Below the pieces are notes generated by a model, which was given only the letters and a program-made list of their open reading frames with translations, searched no databases and was not told where the DNA came from. DNA of 64,000 nucleotides, taken from positions 1 through 64,000 of the IMG/VR virus record IMGVR_UViG_3300042452_000282, one strand, 5' to 3'. Below, one piece after another: positions 1 through 6,864 of the stretch. The number at the start of each line of letters is the position of its first letter. Within the stretch, counting starts at the first letter, position 1. The DNA is from a virus. Position numbers and translations under genes: made by a program.

Positions 1-1
1 A

Positions 2-109
2 TTCTTCCCATTCTTCCCACCGTTCTTCCCGTACTTCCCATTCTTCCCATTCTTCCCACCGTTCTTCCCGTACTTCCCATTCTTCCCATTCTTCCCACCA
101 TACTTCCCA
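2..109 (+). repeat. Phe/Pro-coding tandem repeat (FFP/YFP array)
   Basis: Low-complexity array built on TTCTTCCC units. A 39-base (13-codon) higher-order unit is present at 20-58 and 59-97, followed by a partial copy. It encodes FFP, FFPP and YFP blocks in the frame of the Hint protein. It runs off the left edge of the window. A related array lies at 44748-44924. Confidence 0.9.
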
Positions 110-583
110 ACTTTCTCTAAGGGATATAAGTGTGTCTATGCAAAATCTAAAATCCTTACCAACAATGGATATGTTAATGCTGAAGACATTAAGGTAGGAG
201 ATATTTTGCTTACAGTTGACCCAAGTTATTTAACAAATTCTGATACACTAAACAACGTGTCAATATCTGATAATGTTGAATTTATTGAAACAGAAGTTGT
301 TAAGAGCGAGTTAAGCCAAAAGCAGTTAATTAAATTAAATGATGGTGAAAATTTATTCTCACCATATCAGCCAATCTTTATTAAAAATGAAGTTGGAATT
401 GGTACTAAAGAACCTAAAGATATTGTTGTAGGAGATATTCTTGTAAATATTGATAGCAACTCTGGAAAGGTTTCATATGTTCCAGTTGAAAAGATTGAAA
501 TACTTGATGAGGGAGATGTTTATGAAATTAGAACAGCCCCACATGCTTGGTTCCTAGTTGGAAATTATTTAGTAATTTCGTAA
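2..583 (+). CDS. Phe/Pro-repeat protein with C-terminal Hint (intein-like) domain, 5'-truncated
   Basis: The frame is open from the window edge, so only the C-terminal 193 residues are seen. It starts with an array of FFP/FFPP/YFP units (about 36 residues). A Hint-type autoprocessing domain follows, beginning at a Cys (codon 131-133, context YKCVYAKSK), with the usual block ILTNNGYVNAEDIKVGDILL. A second GD-containing strand is KDIVVGDILVNID. The C-terminal block is PHAWFLVGNYLVIS. Hint domains perform an N-S acyl shift at the Cys and cause cleavage, splicing or ligation. Here the usual TxxH block B reads SPYQPIF (Gln where His is expected), and the chain ends in IS instead of HN. Full splicing is therefore unlikely, and N-terminal cleavage is uncertain. 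The same Phe/Pro array occurs in the tail protein at 42417, so this is probably a virion or tail-tip protein. Domain call fairly sure; role inferred. Confidence 0.72.
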   Translation, partial: FFPFFPPFFPYFPFFPFFPPFFPYFPFFPFFPPYFPTFSKGYKCVYAKSKILTNNGYVNAEDIKVGDILLTVDPSYLTNSDTLNNVSISDNVEFIETEVVKSELSQKQLIKLNDGENLFSPYQPIFIKNEVGIGTKEPKDIVVGDILVNIDSNSGKVSYVPVEKIEILDEGDVYEIRTAPHAWFLVGNYLVIS

Positions 584-584
584 C

Positions 585-1208
585 GTGGATTCATATATCT
601 CATCTTGGCAACAAGATGCTAAGTTTGTTTCATTGTTTAATCAATTTAACATTCTAGCAGGAATAAATAATGAAATTAATAATTCTTTATATGCCAGATT
701 ATATATATTAAGACAACTAGCCACTCAGCAAAAAGACAAAGGAAATTTTGCTGAGTGCGGTGTTTATGCTGGAATGTCTATGTTTTTTGTAGCGGATCTT
801 TGTAAAAACAAATTTATAGGGATAGATTCTTTTGAAGGCGTTTCAGAACCTGGTGAATATGATAGCGATTATTTTAAATCTAAAAAATTATCTATAAGTA
901 TCTCATTTGCAGAGAAAATATTAAAAAACTTTGACAATGTAGATTTATATAAAGGCTGGATTCCAGAAGTATTTAATAAACTTAATGATGAACAATATTC
1001 CTATGTCAATATAGATGTTGATTTATATGACCCCACCAAAAATTCTATAGAATATTTTTGGCCAAGACTAATTAAAGGCGGGGTATTGATATGTGACGAT
1101 TATGGATCAGATAAAACCCCAGGAGCACGAAAAGCAATGAATGATTTCTTTGGAGTAGATAATATTTTAGAATTACCTACTGGACAAGCATTAGTCTATA
1201 AGATATAA
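585..1208 (+). CDS. TylF/MycF-family O-methyltransferase-like protein
   Basis: 207 residues, GTG start one base after the upstream stop. It looks like the macrocin O-methyltransferase (TylF) family of SAM-dependent, metal-dependent sugar O-methyltransferases. Visible motifs are ECGVYAGMS (SAM-binding glycine loop), GIDSFEG (acidic residue after strand 2), KGWIPEVF, NIDVDLYDPT and CDDYGSDKTPGARKA (metal and SAM pocket). The family methylates hydroxyls of sugars, and in phages and bacteria it is often found near glycan-modifying genes. Its neighbours are a DUF6065-like protein and a radical SAM protein. The substrate is unknown. Family assignment is strong, function is inferred. Confidence 0.82.
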   Translation: MDSYISSWQQDAKFVSLFNQFNILAGINNEINNSLYARLYILRQLATQQKDKGNFAECGVYAGMSMFFVADLCKNKFIGIDSFEGVSEPGEYDSDYFKSKKLSISISFAEKILKNFDNVDLYKGWIPEVFNKLNDEQYSYVNIDVDLYDPTKNSIEYFWPRLIKGGVLICDDYGSDKTPGARKAMNDFFGVDNILELPTGQALVYKI

Positions 1209-1209
1209 T
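1204..1209 (+). promoter_or_regulatory. -10 box placed for leaderless start
   Basis: TATAAT overlaps the stop of the methyltransferase gene and ends 6 bases before the ATG at 1216. A transcript starting 7 bases after the box would begin at the start codon. No Shine-Dalgarno is present. No TGn extension is seen here, so this is the weakest member of the leaderless set. Confidence 0.4.
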
Positions 1210-1215
1210 CTTAAC

Positions 1216-1821
1216 ATGCAGCTTGAATTTTACTGTCAAGAAAATGAGACAAATATGAGTCTTGTACCTGCAAAAAAAATAATACCACAATGGTATAAAG
1301 ACGAACCAAGTTCATTAATGCTAAAACATTGCATGCCTTTTATAGATGGATTTATTTCTGGATACTCTATGGTTTTAAAACAAGACATAGATTTAAACAA
1401 TGATTTAGATGTTATTGGATTGCGTGATAGTAGCAGTATTGGAAATATGCCAATACCATTTAATCATGATAGCAGACAATTTTTATGGAAAAATCCGTAC
1501 ATTATAAAAACTCCTAAAGATTATAGTATATTAATTTGTCATCCAATAAACAGATACGATTTGCCATTTACAACCTTGTCGGCTATTGTAGATTCAGACT
1601 CTATAATGCCAAAAGGAAATCTTCCATTTTTTATAAAAGAGGGGTTCGAAGGAATAATTAAAGCTGGAACTCCTATATTTCAAATAATTCCTTTTATGAG
1701 AGAACAATGGGCAATGGAATTAAATGAAAATCTTTTAGAAGAATGTGATATTAGAAATAATAAATATAAAGAAAATAATTTTTATAAAAAATATTATTGG
1801 GATAGAAAACAGTATGAATAA
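1216..1821 (+). CDS. DUF6065-like protein, paralogue 1
   Basis: 201 residues of unknown function. It shares a signature with the protein at 6864: an N-terminal IPQWYK motif, a middle PFIDGFISGYSM segment (Asp and Gly-Tyr kept), HPINRYDLPF, and a C-terminal EGIIKAGTPIFQIIPF followed by RE.W and a closing W.R..Y. The 8308 protein keeps only the IKAGTPI..IIP part. The predicted character is a small beta-rich, cupin-like fold, but that is an impression, not a proven fold. I assign the family as resembling DUF6065 from memory. It may be translated from a leaderless transcript. Two paralogues lie among dioxygenases, which hints at a linked job. Confidence 0.7.
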   Translation: MQLEFYCQENETNMSLVPAKKIIPQWYKDEPSSLMLKHCMPFIDGFISGYSMVLKQDIDLNNDLDVIGLRDSSSIGNMPIPFNHDSRQFLWKNPYIIKTPKDYSILICHPINRYDLPFTTLSAIVDSDSIMPKGNLPFFIKEGFEGIIKAGTPIFQIIPFMREQWAMELNENLLEECDIRNNKYKENNFYKKYYWDRKQYE

Positions 1822-2812
1822 TTATATGATTAAAGCAGTTCAAATTGATGTCAATGGACTTTGTAATGCTGGCTGTTGGTTCTGCCCAGTTTCTTATGCG
1901 GGAAACCCTAAATCAGCAATAAGAGATATGGAGATATCTGAATTAGATAATATATTCAGACAGTTGACAGAAGGCAAGGGGGACTTTGTAGATCCAAATT
2001 TAAACTTAGCATACTCTGCAAATTATAATGAAGTTTTGCTTTATAAGCACCTTGAAGAAATGCTTCAGGTTTATAAAAAGTATGGGTTTAAAACAAATAT
2101 TTTAACAAACGGGGTAGCGTTAACTCCCAAAAAGGTTGATTTACTTATAGAGTATCAAGATGTTATTAACGGAATCTTGTTAAACATACCATCTTCCGAA
2201 CCAGAAAGATGGTCTAGATACGTTAATATGAACATAAAACTTTTTGATAAAGTTGTGTCTAATGTTAAATATTTAAATGAAAAAAAGAATAGTGGTCTTT
2301 TTAATCCTTATTTGCACCTTATGGTAAATGGGGTAAATAATTCATCTCTAACAAAAAATGGTGGATGGTTAGACCTTTTAAGCAATGCGCCAAAAGTAGA
2401 CCTAGATGATGATAACGGAGAGTTGGCAAAAGATGCAGAACAATTTAAAATAATGTTTCCAGGTTTAGACATTAGCACCTCTCATCATTTATATGATAGA
2501 GCTGCACACTTAGAAAAATATGGAATACTTACACAAAGGTTTGCCATTGATAAATATTTAAAGTCTGATAACAAAAAGGTTATAGGGTGTAATGGCGGAA
2601 TAGAAATAAGAAGCAGGACAAATGAGTGGATACACATAAATCCAAACGGAGATCTGTTCATTTGTTGTGCAGACTATGATTTTGAAACTATATATGGAAA
2701 TGTAAATTCTACTACCCTAAAAGATATTTGGAATAGTAAAGAGAGATCTGATATGATACTTAAGTCGTATTCAGACATGTGTACAAAATGCTCGGCAGCG
2801 ATATGGGGATAA
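1814..2812 (+). CDS. radical SAM protein with SPASM-like C-terminus
   Basis: 332 residues from ATG 1814, which overlaps the upstream stop by 8 bases; an upstream in-frame ATG at 1745 lies inside the previous gene and adds a low-quality Ile/Lys-rich stretch, so I reject it. The CX3CX2C cluster motif LCNAGCWFC (C17, C21, C24) binds the SAM-cleaving 4Fe-4S cluster. The C-terminal segment PNGDLFICCADYDF, then TLKDIW and MCTKCSA, is typical of SPASM or twitch auxiliary-cluster domains found in peptide maturases. Substrate unknown. Neighbours are a methyltransferase, a PLP enzyme and a very small Cys-rich peptide, so a peptide-modifying role is possible but only inferred. Confidence 0.85.
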   Translation: MNNYMIKAVQIDVNGLCNAGCWFCPVSYAGNPKSAIRDMEISELDNIFRQLTEGKGDFVDPNLNLAYSANYNEVLLYKHLEEMLQVYKKYGFKTNILTNGVALTPKKVDLLIEYQDVINGILLNIPSSEPERWSRYVNMNIKLFDKVVSNVKYLNEKKNSGLFNPYLHLMVNGVNNSSLTKNGGWLDLLSNAPKVDLDDDNGELAKDAEQFKIMFPGLDISTSHHLYDRAAHLEKYGILTQRFAIDKYLKSDNKKVIGCNGGIEIRSRTNEWIHINPNGDLFICCADYDFETIYGNVNSTTLKDIWNSKERSDMILKSYSDMCTKCSAAIWG

Positions 2813-2813
2813 G

Positions 2814-3872
2814 ATGACAGGATTTAATACTAGATCTATACATTCTGGAAGACCAGATAGAACTCCAGATGGTCCATTCAATACTCCAATATCTCTTAAC
2901 TCTACATATTATGCTGGAGGAGATATTGGCTATGCAAGATATGGAAATGAAAACTGTAAAGATTTAGAAAATGCAATATCATCTTTAGAGGGCGGAAAGA
3001 CATTAGCTTTTAGCTCTGGTATGTCTGCCGTGAGTTCTATTTTATCAACGATACCAGTTGGAGGTATTGTAGTTGCATCAAACCAAGGTTATGCTGGAGT
3101 AAACGCCACATTAAAAAAACTAAATGATGAAAATAAAATAATTGCAAGATTTGTGGATATAGCAAATACAGAAGAAGTTATAGAAAATCTTACAGGGGCG
3201 TATATGTTGTGGATAGAGTCTCCTACAAACCCAATGTTAGATATTGCAGAATTAGAAACTTTAATAAATTGCGCTAAACAATCAAATATTATTGTTGTAG
3301 TAGATAATACATTTGCGACACCAATTAATCAGCAGCCACTTAAACTGGGTGCAGATATTTCATTACATTCCGTTACAAAATATTTATCGGGTCATAGCGA
3401 CGTATTAATTGGATCTATATCTACAAATAACAATGACCTTTTTGAGAAGATAGAGTTTGAAAGAAAAATAAACGGAACTATAGCAGCACCATTTGAATCC
3501 TGGCTTTCTTTGAGAGGCATAAGAACTTTCCCTTTAAGATTTAAAAAGTCTGAGAATAACGCAAGAGGATTGGTTTGGAGACTACAAAACCATCCTAAAG
3601 TTAACAAAGTATATTATCCTGGATTTGGAGGAGTCGTATCTTTTGAAATTGATGCAACAGAAATCGAAGTTGATGAGATATGTTATTCTTCAAAACTAAT
3701 AGGATATGCTACAAGCCTTGGAAGCGTAGAGTCTTTGTGGGAAAGAAGAAGGCGTTGGCCACTAGAGAGTCCCCTGGTCCCCCACAACCTGATTAGACTG
3801 TCTGTAGGGTGTGAAGACATGGAAGATATATGGAATGATATAAAATATTCCATAGAAAAGGTGGTTGGATAA
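2814..3872 (+). CDS. cystathionine gamma-synthase/lyase-like PLP enzyme
   Basis: 352 residues, Cys/Met metabolism PLP-dependent family (MetB/MetC/Cgl type). Seen: TRSIHSG N-terminus, YARYGNEN, SSGMSAVSS (phosphate-binding loop), SPTNPMLDI, VVVDNTFATP with cofactor Asp164, and SVTKYLSGHSD with the PLP-lysine Lys189. The C-terminus has SLGSVESL and RLSVGCEDMEDIW, which looks like actinobacterial relatives. It is shorter than the usual 380-400 residues: the YPG and FGG motifs, normally separated by nearly 20 residues, are fused as YPGFGGVVSF. Enzymes of this family make or split cystathionine, or release H2S or methanethiol. The exact reaction cannot be told. One base separates it from the radical SAM gene, so the two are probably co-transcribed. 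Confidence 0.88.
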   Translation: MTGFNTRSIHSGRPDRTPDGPFNTPISLNSTYYAGGDIGYARYGNENCKDLENAISSLEGGKTLAFSSGMSAVSSILSTIPVGGIVVASNQGYAGVNATLKKLNDENKIIARFVDIANTEEVIENLTGAYMLWIESPTNPMLDIAELETLINCAKQSNIIVVVDNTFATPINQQPLKLGADISLHSVTKYLSGHSDVLIGSISTNNNDLFEKIEFERKINGTIAAPFESWLSLRGIRTFPLRFKKSENNARGLVWRLQNHPKVNKVYYPGFGGVVSFEIDATEIEVDEICYSSKLIGYATSLGSVESLWERRRRWPLESPLVPHNLIRLSVGCEDMEDIWNDIKYSIEKVVG

Positions 3873-3974
3873 ATGTGTTGGATGTGTGGATGCGCTGATC
3901 ACGTCGGATTAGGTAATGATAGACCCACAGATTCAGTTGACAATAATAATGAAAATGATATAATAGATACATGA
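3873..3974 (+). CDS. 33-residue Cys-rich peptide
   Basis: ATG follows directly on the stop of the PLP enzyme, and the stop overlaps the next ATG (ATGA). It encodes MCWMCGCADH, followed by an Asp/Asn-rich, acidic tail ending in NDIIDT. CxxCxC plus His could bind zinc or a metal cluster. Alternatively it could be a small substrate peptide for the nearby radical SAM protein. The tail is low in complexity. The tight spacing to both neighbours supports real translation. Part of its 3' end also serves as the -10 region for the next gene. Confidence 0.5.
   Translation: MCWMCGCADHVGLGNDRPTDSVDNNNENDIIDT
3956..3964 (+). promoter_or_regulatory. extended -10 promoter for leaderless start at 3971
   Basis: TGATATAAT; the hexamer ends 6 bases before ATG 3971, so transcription would start at the A of the start codon. 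No ribosome-binding site is seen. It lies inside the preceding small gene. Confidence 0.5.
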
Positions 3975-4513
3975 AAATTTGCGTAGTGTCATTAAACATG
4001 TCCAGAGGAGAAGAGATTGCATCTCTTTTTTCTCTTAAGAGTATAAGCTATGAATATTTTTTTAAAGGAATAGGTTATCAAACCTCTTTAGGTAAATATG
4101 AAGAAAATATCAATGGTGCAAAAGAATACTTTGATTCTAAATACGCAAATGTTGATGCCTTTATAGAATTCCCATCTTCTTTTATACACCAGTATGCTTT
4201 TGAAAAAGATAATAATACTAAGTTTATTTTTATTGATATAAGCAAAGAAGCTTGGCTTGAAAAAATGAATTATGTAAAAGACCTTTATGTTAGCCATGTG
4301 CCTGATTATTTATTTGAAGAATTTTTCTGCAACTTTTATCAGCAAACAGGCAAAACAAATATGCTTGATCTAACGAATGAAGAGCTTTCTACAATATATG
4401 ATGCTCACGTTAGCAGCATTAACAGTAATCTGTCAAGCAATCCTAATTTTATTAAAATTGATTACGACGATCCAGATTTAATAAATAAAATTAGTCAGTT
4501 TTTAAACATCTAG
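3971..4513 (+). CDS. unknown protein, possibly sulfotransferase-like
   Basis: 180 residues. I do not firmly recognise it. The segment VDAFIEFPSSFIHQYAF followed by TKFIFIDISKEAWLEKM resembles the part of sulfotransferases where the donor chamber strand (AKFIlxxRD..W) lies. The N-terminal CVVSLNMSRGEEIASLF sits where a phosphosulfate loop would be but lacks its Gly-rich signature. It may be a degenerate relative or an unrelated fold. It follows methyltransferase and radical SAM genes, so a decorating role would fit, but this is weak. Confidence 0.45.
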   Translation: MKICVVSLNMSRGEEIASLFSLKSISYEYFFKGIGYQTSLGKYEENINGAKEYFDSKYANVDAFIEFPSSFIHQYAFEKDNNTKFIFIDISKEAWLEKMNYVKDLYVSHVPDYLFEEFFCNFYQQTGKTNMLDLTNEELSTIYDAHVSSINSNLSSNPNFIKIDYDDPDLINKISQFLNI

Positions 4514-4515
4514 TA

Positions 4516-4544
4516 TTGACACATTTTTTTTAATGTGTTATTAT
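4516..4544 (+). promoter_or_regulatory. strong promoter with inverted repeat in the spacer
   Basis: TTGACA (4516-4521), 17-base spacer, TATTAT (4539-4544). The spacer holds the inverted repeat ACACATT/AATGTGT (4519-4525 and 4532-4538), which could be an operator. It would drive the genes from 4578 on; an AGAAGG ribosome-binding site precedes the GTG start. Confidence 0.7.
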
Positions 4545-4577
4545 TATAACCTCTTATTATTAGAAGGGTAATTAATA

Positions 4578-5048
4578 GTGGATGAATTAAGCAAGCCATT
4601 AAAAACATTTCAGGCTAACTCTATTGTGTTCACAAATCTTGTTCGGGGATTTGTTTGGAACACAGAGTCGGTTTTGATGAGACAATCTAGAATTGTATAT
4701 AGAGATATTTATGAAGATTCAGAAAAGGCAGTAGATGAAACTTCCAATTGGTTAAGGAAGCTAAACATAGAAGCATTATATACGTTAGAACAGTATGCCG
4801 AATACCAGACCTTGGGAAATGTAAAGCCAGACACTTATTGTGGAGTCGAAATGGCTGTTCATCTAGTTCCAATAAATAAAAAAATGATTGAAGAAATAAA
4901 AATATTAATATCAACCGCAATCAGATTTGGTGAGCACGGACTTGTTCAACATTTATCTCAAAGGTTATCTAAGCATCAAGAATGGAATTGGTTTCTGGAA
5001 TCAAGTTTAAAACTACCTCCAAACCCTTGGAAATCTTTAAAAGACTAA
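4578..5048 (+). CDS. Dps/ferritin-like protein, metal site degenerate
   Basis: 156 residues, GTG start with AGAAGG upstream. The helical pattern is like Dps (starvation DNA-binding miniferritin): NTESVLMRQSRIVYRD early, VDETSNWLRKLN in the place of D..AERI..LG, and the C-terminal HQEWNWFLESSL, matching the Dps ending H.EK..WML...L. The His/Asp/Glu ferroxidase residues expected in the first helices are not clearly kept. It may bind DNA or act as a scaffold rather than oxidise iron. It heads a unit with its own promoter. The family call is moderate and the function inferred. Confidence 0.5.
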   Translation: MDELSKPLKTFQANSIVFTNLVRGFVWNTESVLMRQSRIVYRDIYEDSEKAVDETSNWLRKLNIEALYTLEQYAEYQTLGNVKPDTYCGVEMAVHLVPINKKMIEEIKILISTAIRFGEHGLVQHLSQRLSKHQEWNWFLESSLKLPPNPWKSLKD

Positions 5049-5049
5049 G

Positions 5050-6096
5050 ATGCATCTAGACACTGCTATTAACAGCGTTTGTTTTGACGACGTCTTACTT
5101 GTTCCTAAAAAATCAAGTGTTGTTAGTAGGTCTAGTGTTGATGTTAAAACAAAATTAGGAAATCCAAATAACCCAGCAGCGCATATTAATTTAGATATTC
5201 CATTTTTAATGGCACCAATGGATTTTATAAGTACCAATGAAATGATTTATAAAATAATTAATAGAGGCGGGATGGGGTTTATAAATAGGTGGCAGAATTC
5301 TGCAAATAGATTTAGTCAGCTAAAAGAATTGTCTAGGCTGTTGCCATCAAACAATAAATTAGGATTCTCTGTAAATATTGAAGAGGCAAACAATTCTGAT
5401 TTTATTAATAATATTTTATCTCATAACATAAAAACATTACTAATAGATACGGCATTTGCTCACACAGATATTTGTATAAATGCTGTAAAACAACTTAGAT
5501 CGTCTGTTACAAATGACACTCATATAATGATTGGAAATGTTTCTTCCTATGAAGCATATAATGATTTAATGAATTCTGGAGCAGATTCAGTACGAGTAGG
5601 TATCGGTGGCGGAGCAGCATGCAATACCAGATTTGCTACTGGATTTGGAGTTCCAGTTCTTGCGTCAGTTATGGATGTTTATAACAATATTAAATCAAAT
5701 GAAATAAACGGATTGATTTCAGATGGCGCAGTAAAGCAAACTGGCGACATTGTAAAAGCTTTAGCCGCAGGCGCAAGTGCAGTAATGATGGGATCCATGT
5801 TTGCGGGTCATGAAGAATGTGCAAGTAATGAATTTAGAGGAACGGCATCTCTTAGCTTACAACTAGATTTAATGGATAAAAAGCCAGAAGATGCAAGTCG
5901 TTTGCATGTAGAGGGTGTTCATGGCAAAGTAGAAAAAAGAGGCAGTGTTGAGGATACAATTAATCAAATGATTAATAACTTGACAAGCGGAATGTCGTAT
6001 TGCGGATCTCACAACCTAAAAGATTTTCGTGAGAATTGTAAGTTTATAATAGTTTCTAGTCAGTCAGTAAAAGAATCAGGAACAAGAGTTTCCTGA
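5050..6096 (+). CDS. IMP dehydrogenase / GMP reductase family protein
   Basis: 348 residues, GMP-reductase length, without CBS domains. Motifs: FDDVLLVPKKS, PFLMAPMDFIS, RGGMGFINR, GADSVRVGIGGGAACNTR with the catalytic Cys loop, SDGAVKQTGDIVKALAAGA and MMGSMFAGHEE. The end, GMSYCGSHNLKDFRENCKFI, is closer to IMP dehydrogenase than to GMP reductase. The IMPDH flap is short, with SRLHVEGVHGKVEKRG. The enzyme interconverts IMP with XMP or GMP and would shift the host guanine nucleotide pool. Which direction it works in cannot be fixed by eye. It follows the Dps-like gene after one base. Confidence 0.85.
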   Translation: MHLDTAINSVCFDDVLLVPKKSSVVSRSSVDVKTKLGNPNNPAAHINLDIPFLMAPMDFISTNEMIYKIINRGGMGFINRWQNSANRFSQLKELSRLLPSNNKLGFSVNIEEANNSDFINNILSHNIKTLLIDTAFAHTDICINAVKQLRSSVTNDTHIMIGNVSSYEAYNDLMNSGADSVRVGIGGGAACNTRFATGFGVPVLASVMDVYNNIKSNEINGLISDGAVKQTGDIVKALAAGASAVMMGSMFAGHEECASNEFRGTASLSLQLDLMDKKPEDASRLHVEGVHGKVEKRGSVEDTINQMINNLTSGMSYCGSHNLKDFRENCKFIIVSSQSVKESGTRVS

Positions 6097-6098
6097 TT
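6074..6098 (+). terminator. stem-loop at the end of the IMPDH-like gene
   Basis: Perfect 9-base stem AATCAGGAA / TTCCTGATT with a 7-base loop, spanning the stop codon. There is no clear T-run, only AT-rich sequence, so termination is plausible but not certain. Confidence 0.45.
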
Positions 6099-6102
6099 AA
6101 AC

Positions 6103-6129
6103 ATAATAAAATATTTATTATGATACAAT
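6103..6129 (+). promoter_or_regulatory. extended -10 promoter with adjacent palindrome
   Basis: TGATACAAT places a -10 hexamer at 6124-6129. Immediately upstream is the inverted repeat ATAATAAA / TTTATTAT (6103-6121, 3-base loop), a possible operator. It probably starts the oxygenase cluster. Confidence 0.5.
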
Positions 6130-6153
6130 GTGTTTGTAAAGGTAGGAAAAACA

Positions 6154-6864
6154 ATGAATTATCAAGACCCACAAGACCACTGGTTTAATAAAGATAGATC
6201 TGAGACAGCTTCTAATAGGCTGCCAGAAAGAAGAGTTAACAGTACTATTACAACTACTAATCCAGGATTAGGTCTAAACATTTATCATAATACTTTTTCA
6301 AAAGAGGACGCAGAAAGATATATAAAGATACTTGAAGACAACTTAACTAATGGGGCCAGATATAGATGGTCAGAGGCTCAAGTAACAAATTCTGTAGTTC
6401 CGATTAAAAAGGCAAGGGACTGCGTAGATTTTAAATTTAAGCCAGAAAACCTTGGCCCTAAAAATGAATTTAATGCTCCATTAATTGATTTACATAATGA
6501 AATTTATGAGAAGTTAAAATTTTGTATTGATGATTACGCAAGATACTGGGGGATAAATGTTGTATATTATGAAGCATTTAACTTTGTAAAGTATGAAGGA
6601 GAAGGTAAGCATTTTAGAATTCATGCCGACCATGGGCCAGCATATAATTGTACTGTATCTGCAGTAATTTATATTAACGATGACTACGAGGGTGGAGAGA
6701 TACAATTTCCAAGATTAGATAATCATATTCATACCCCAAAAGTTGGAGATATTGCAATATTCCCATCAAACTATATTTATGAACATGCGTCATTGCCAAT
6801 GAAAGAGGGAACTAAGTATTGTGTTGTTATTATGACAGACATTAATGAAATCGGTCATAAGTAA
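6154..6864 (+). CDS. 2OG-Fe(II) dioxygenase A (prolyl-4-hydroxylase-like)
   Basis: 236 residues from ATG 6154, chosen because AGGTAGGA lies in good range; a GTG at 6130 has no such site. Double-stranded beta-helix oxygenase: the iron triad is in RIHADHG (HxD) and YEHASLP (distal His), and the 2-oxoglutarate-binding basic residue is in GTKYCVV. The P4H signature INDDYEGGEIQF lies between. The family couples 2-oxoglutarate decarboxylation to hydroxylation, often of proline or other side chains. First of seven intact family members within 7.2 kb, and closest in order and sequence to B. Substrate unknown. Confidence 0.88.
   Translation: MNYQDPQDHWFNKDRSETASNRLPERRVNSTITTTNPGLGLNIYHNTFSKEDAERYIKILEDNLTNGARYRWSEAQVTNSVVPIKKARDCVDFKFKPENLGPKNEFNAPLIDLHNEIYEKLKFCIDDYARYWGINVVYYEAFNFVKYEGEGKHFRIHADHGPAYNCTVSAVIYINDDYEGGEIQFPRLDNHIHTPKVGDIAIFPSNYIYEHASLPMKEGTKYCVVIMTDINEIGHK

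Noticed and set aside
2-109. Short tandem array considered as a CRISPR
   Set aside because: No spacer structure; units are contiguous, in-frame coding repeats.
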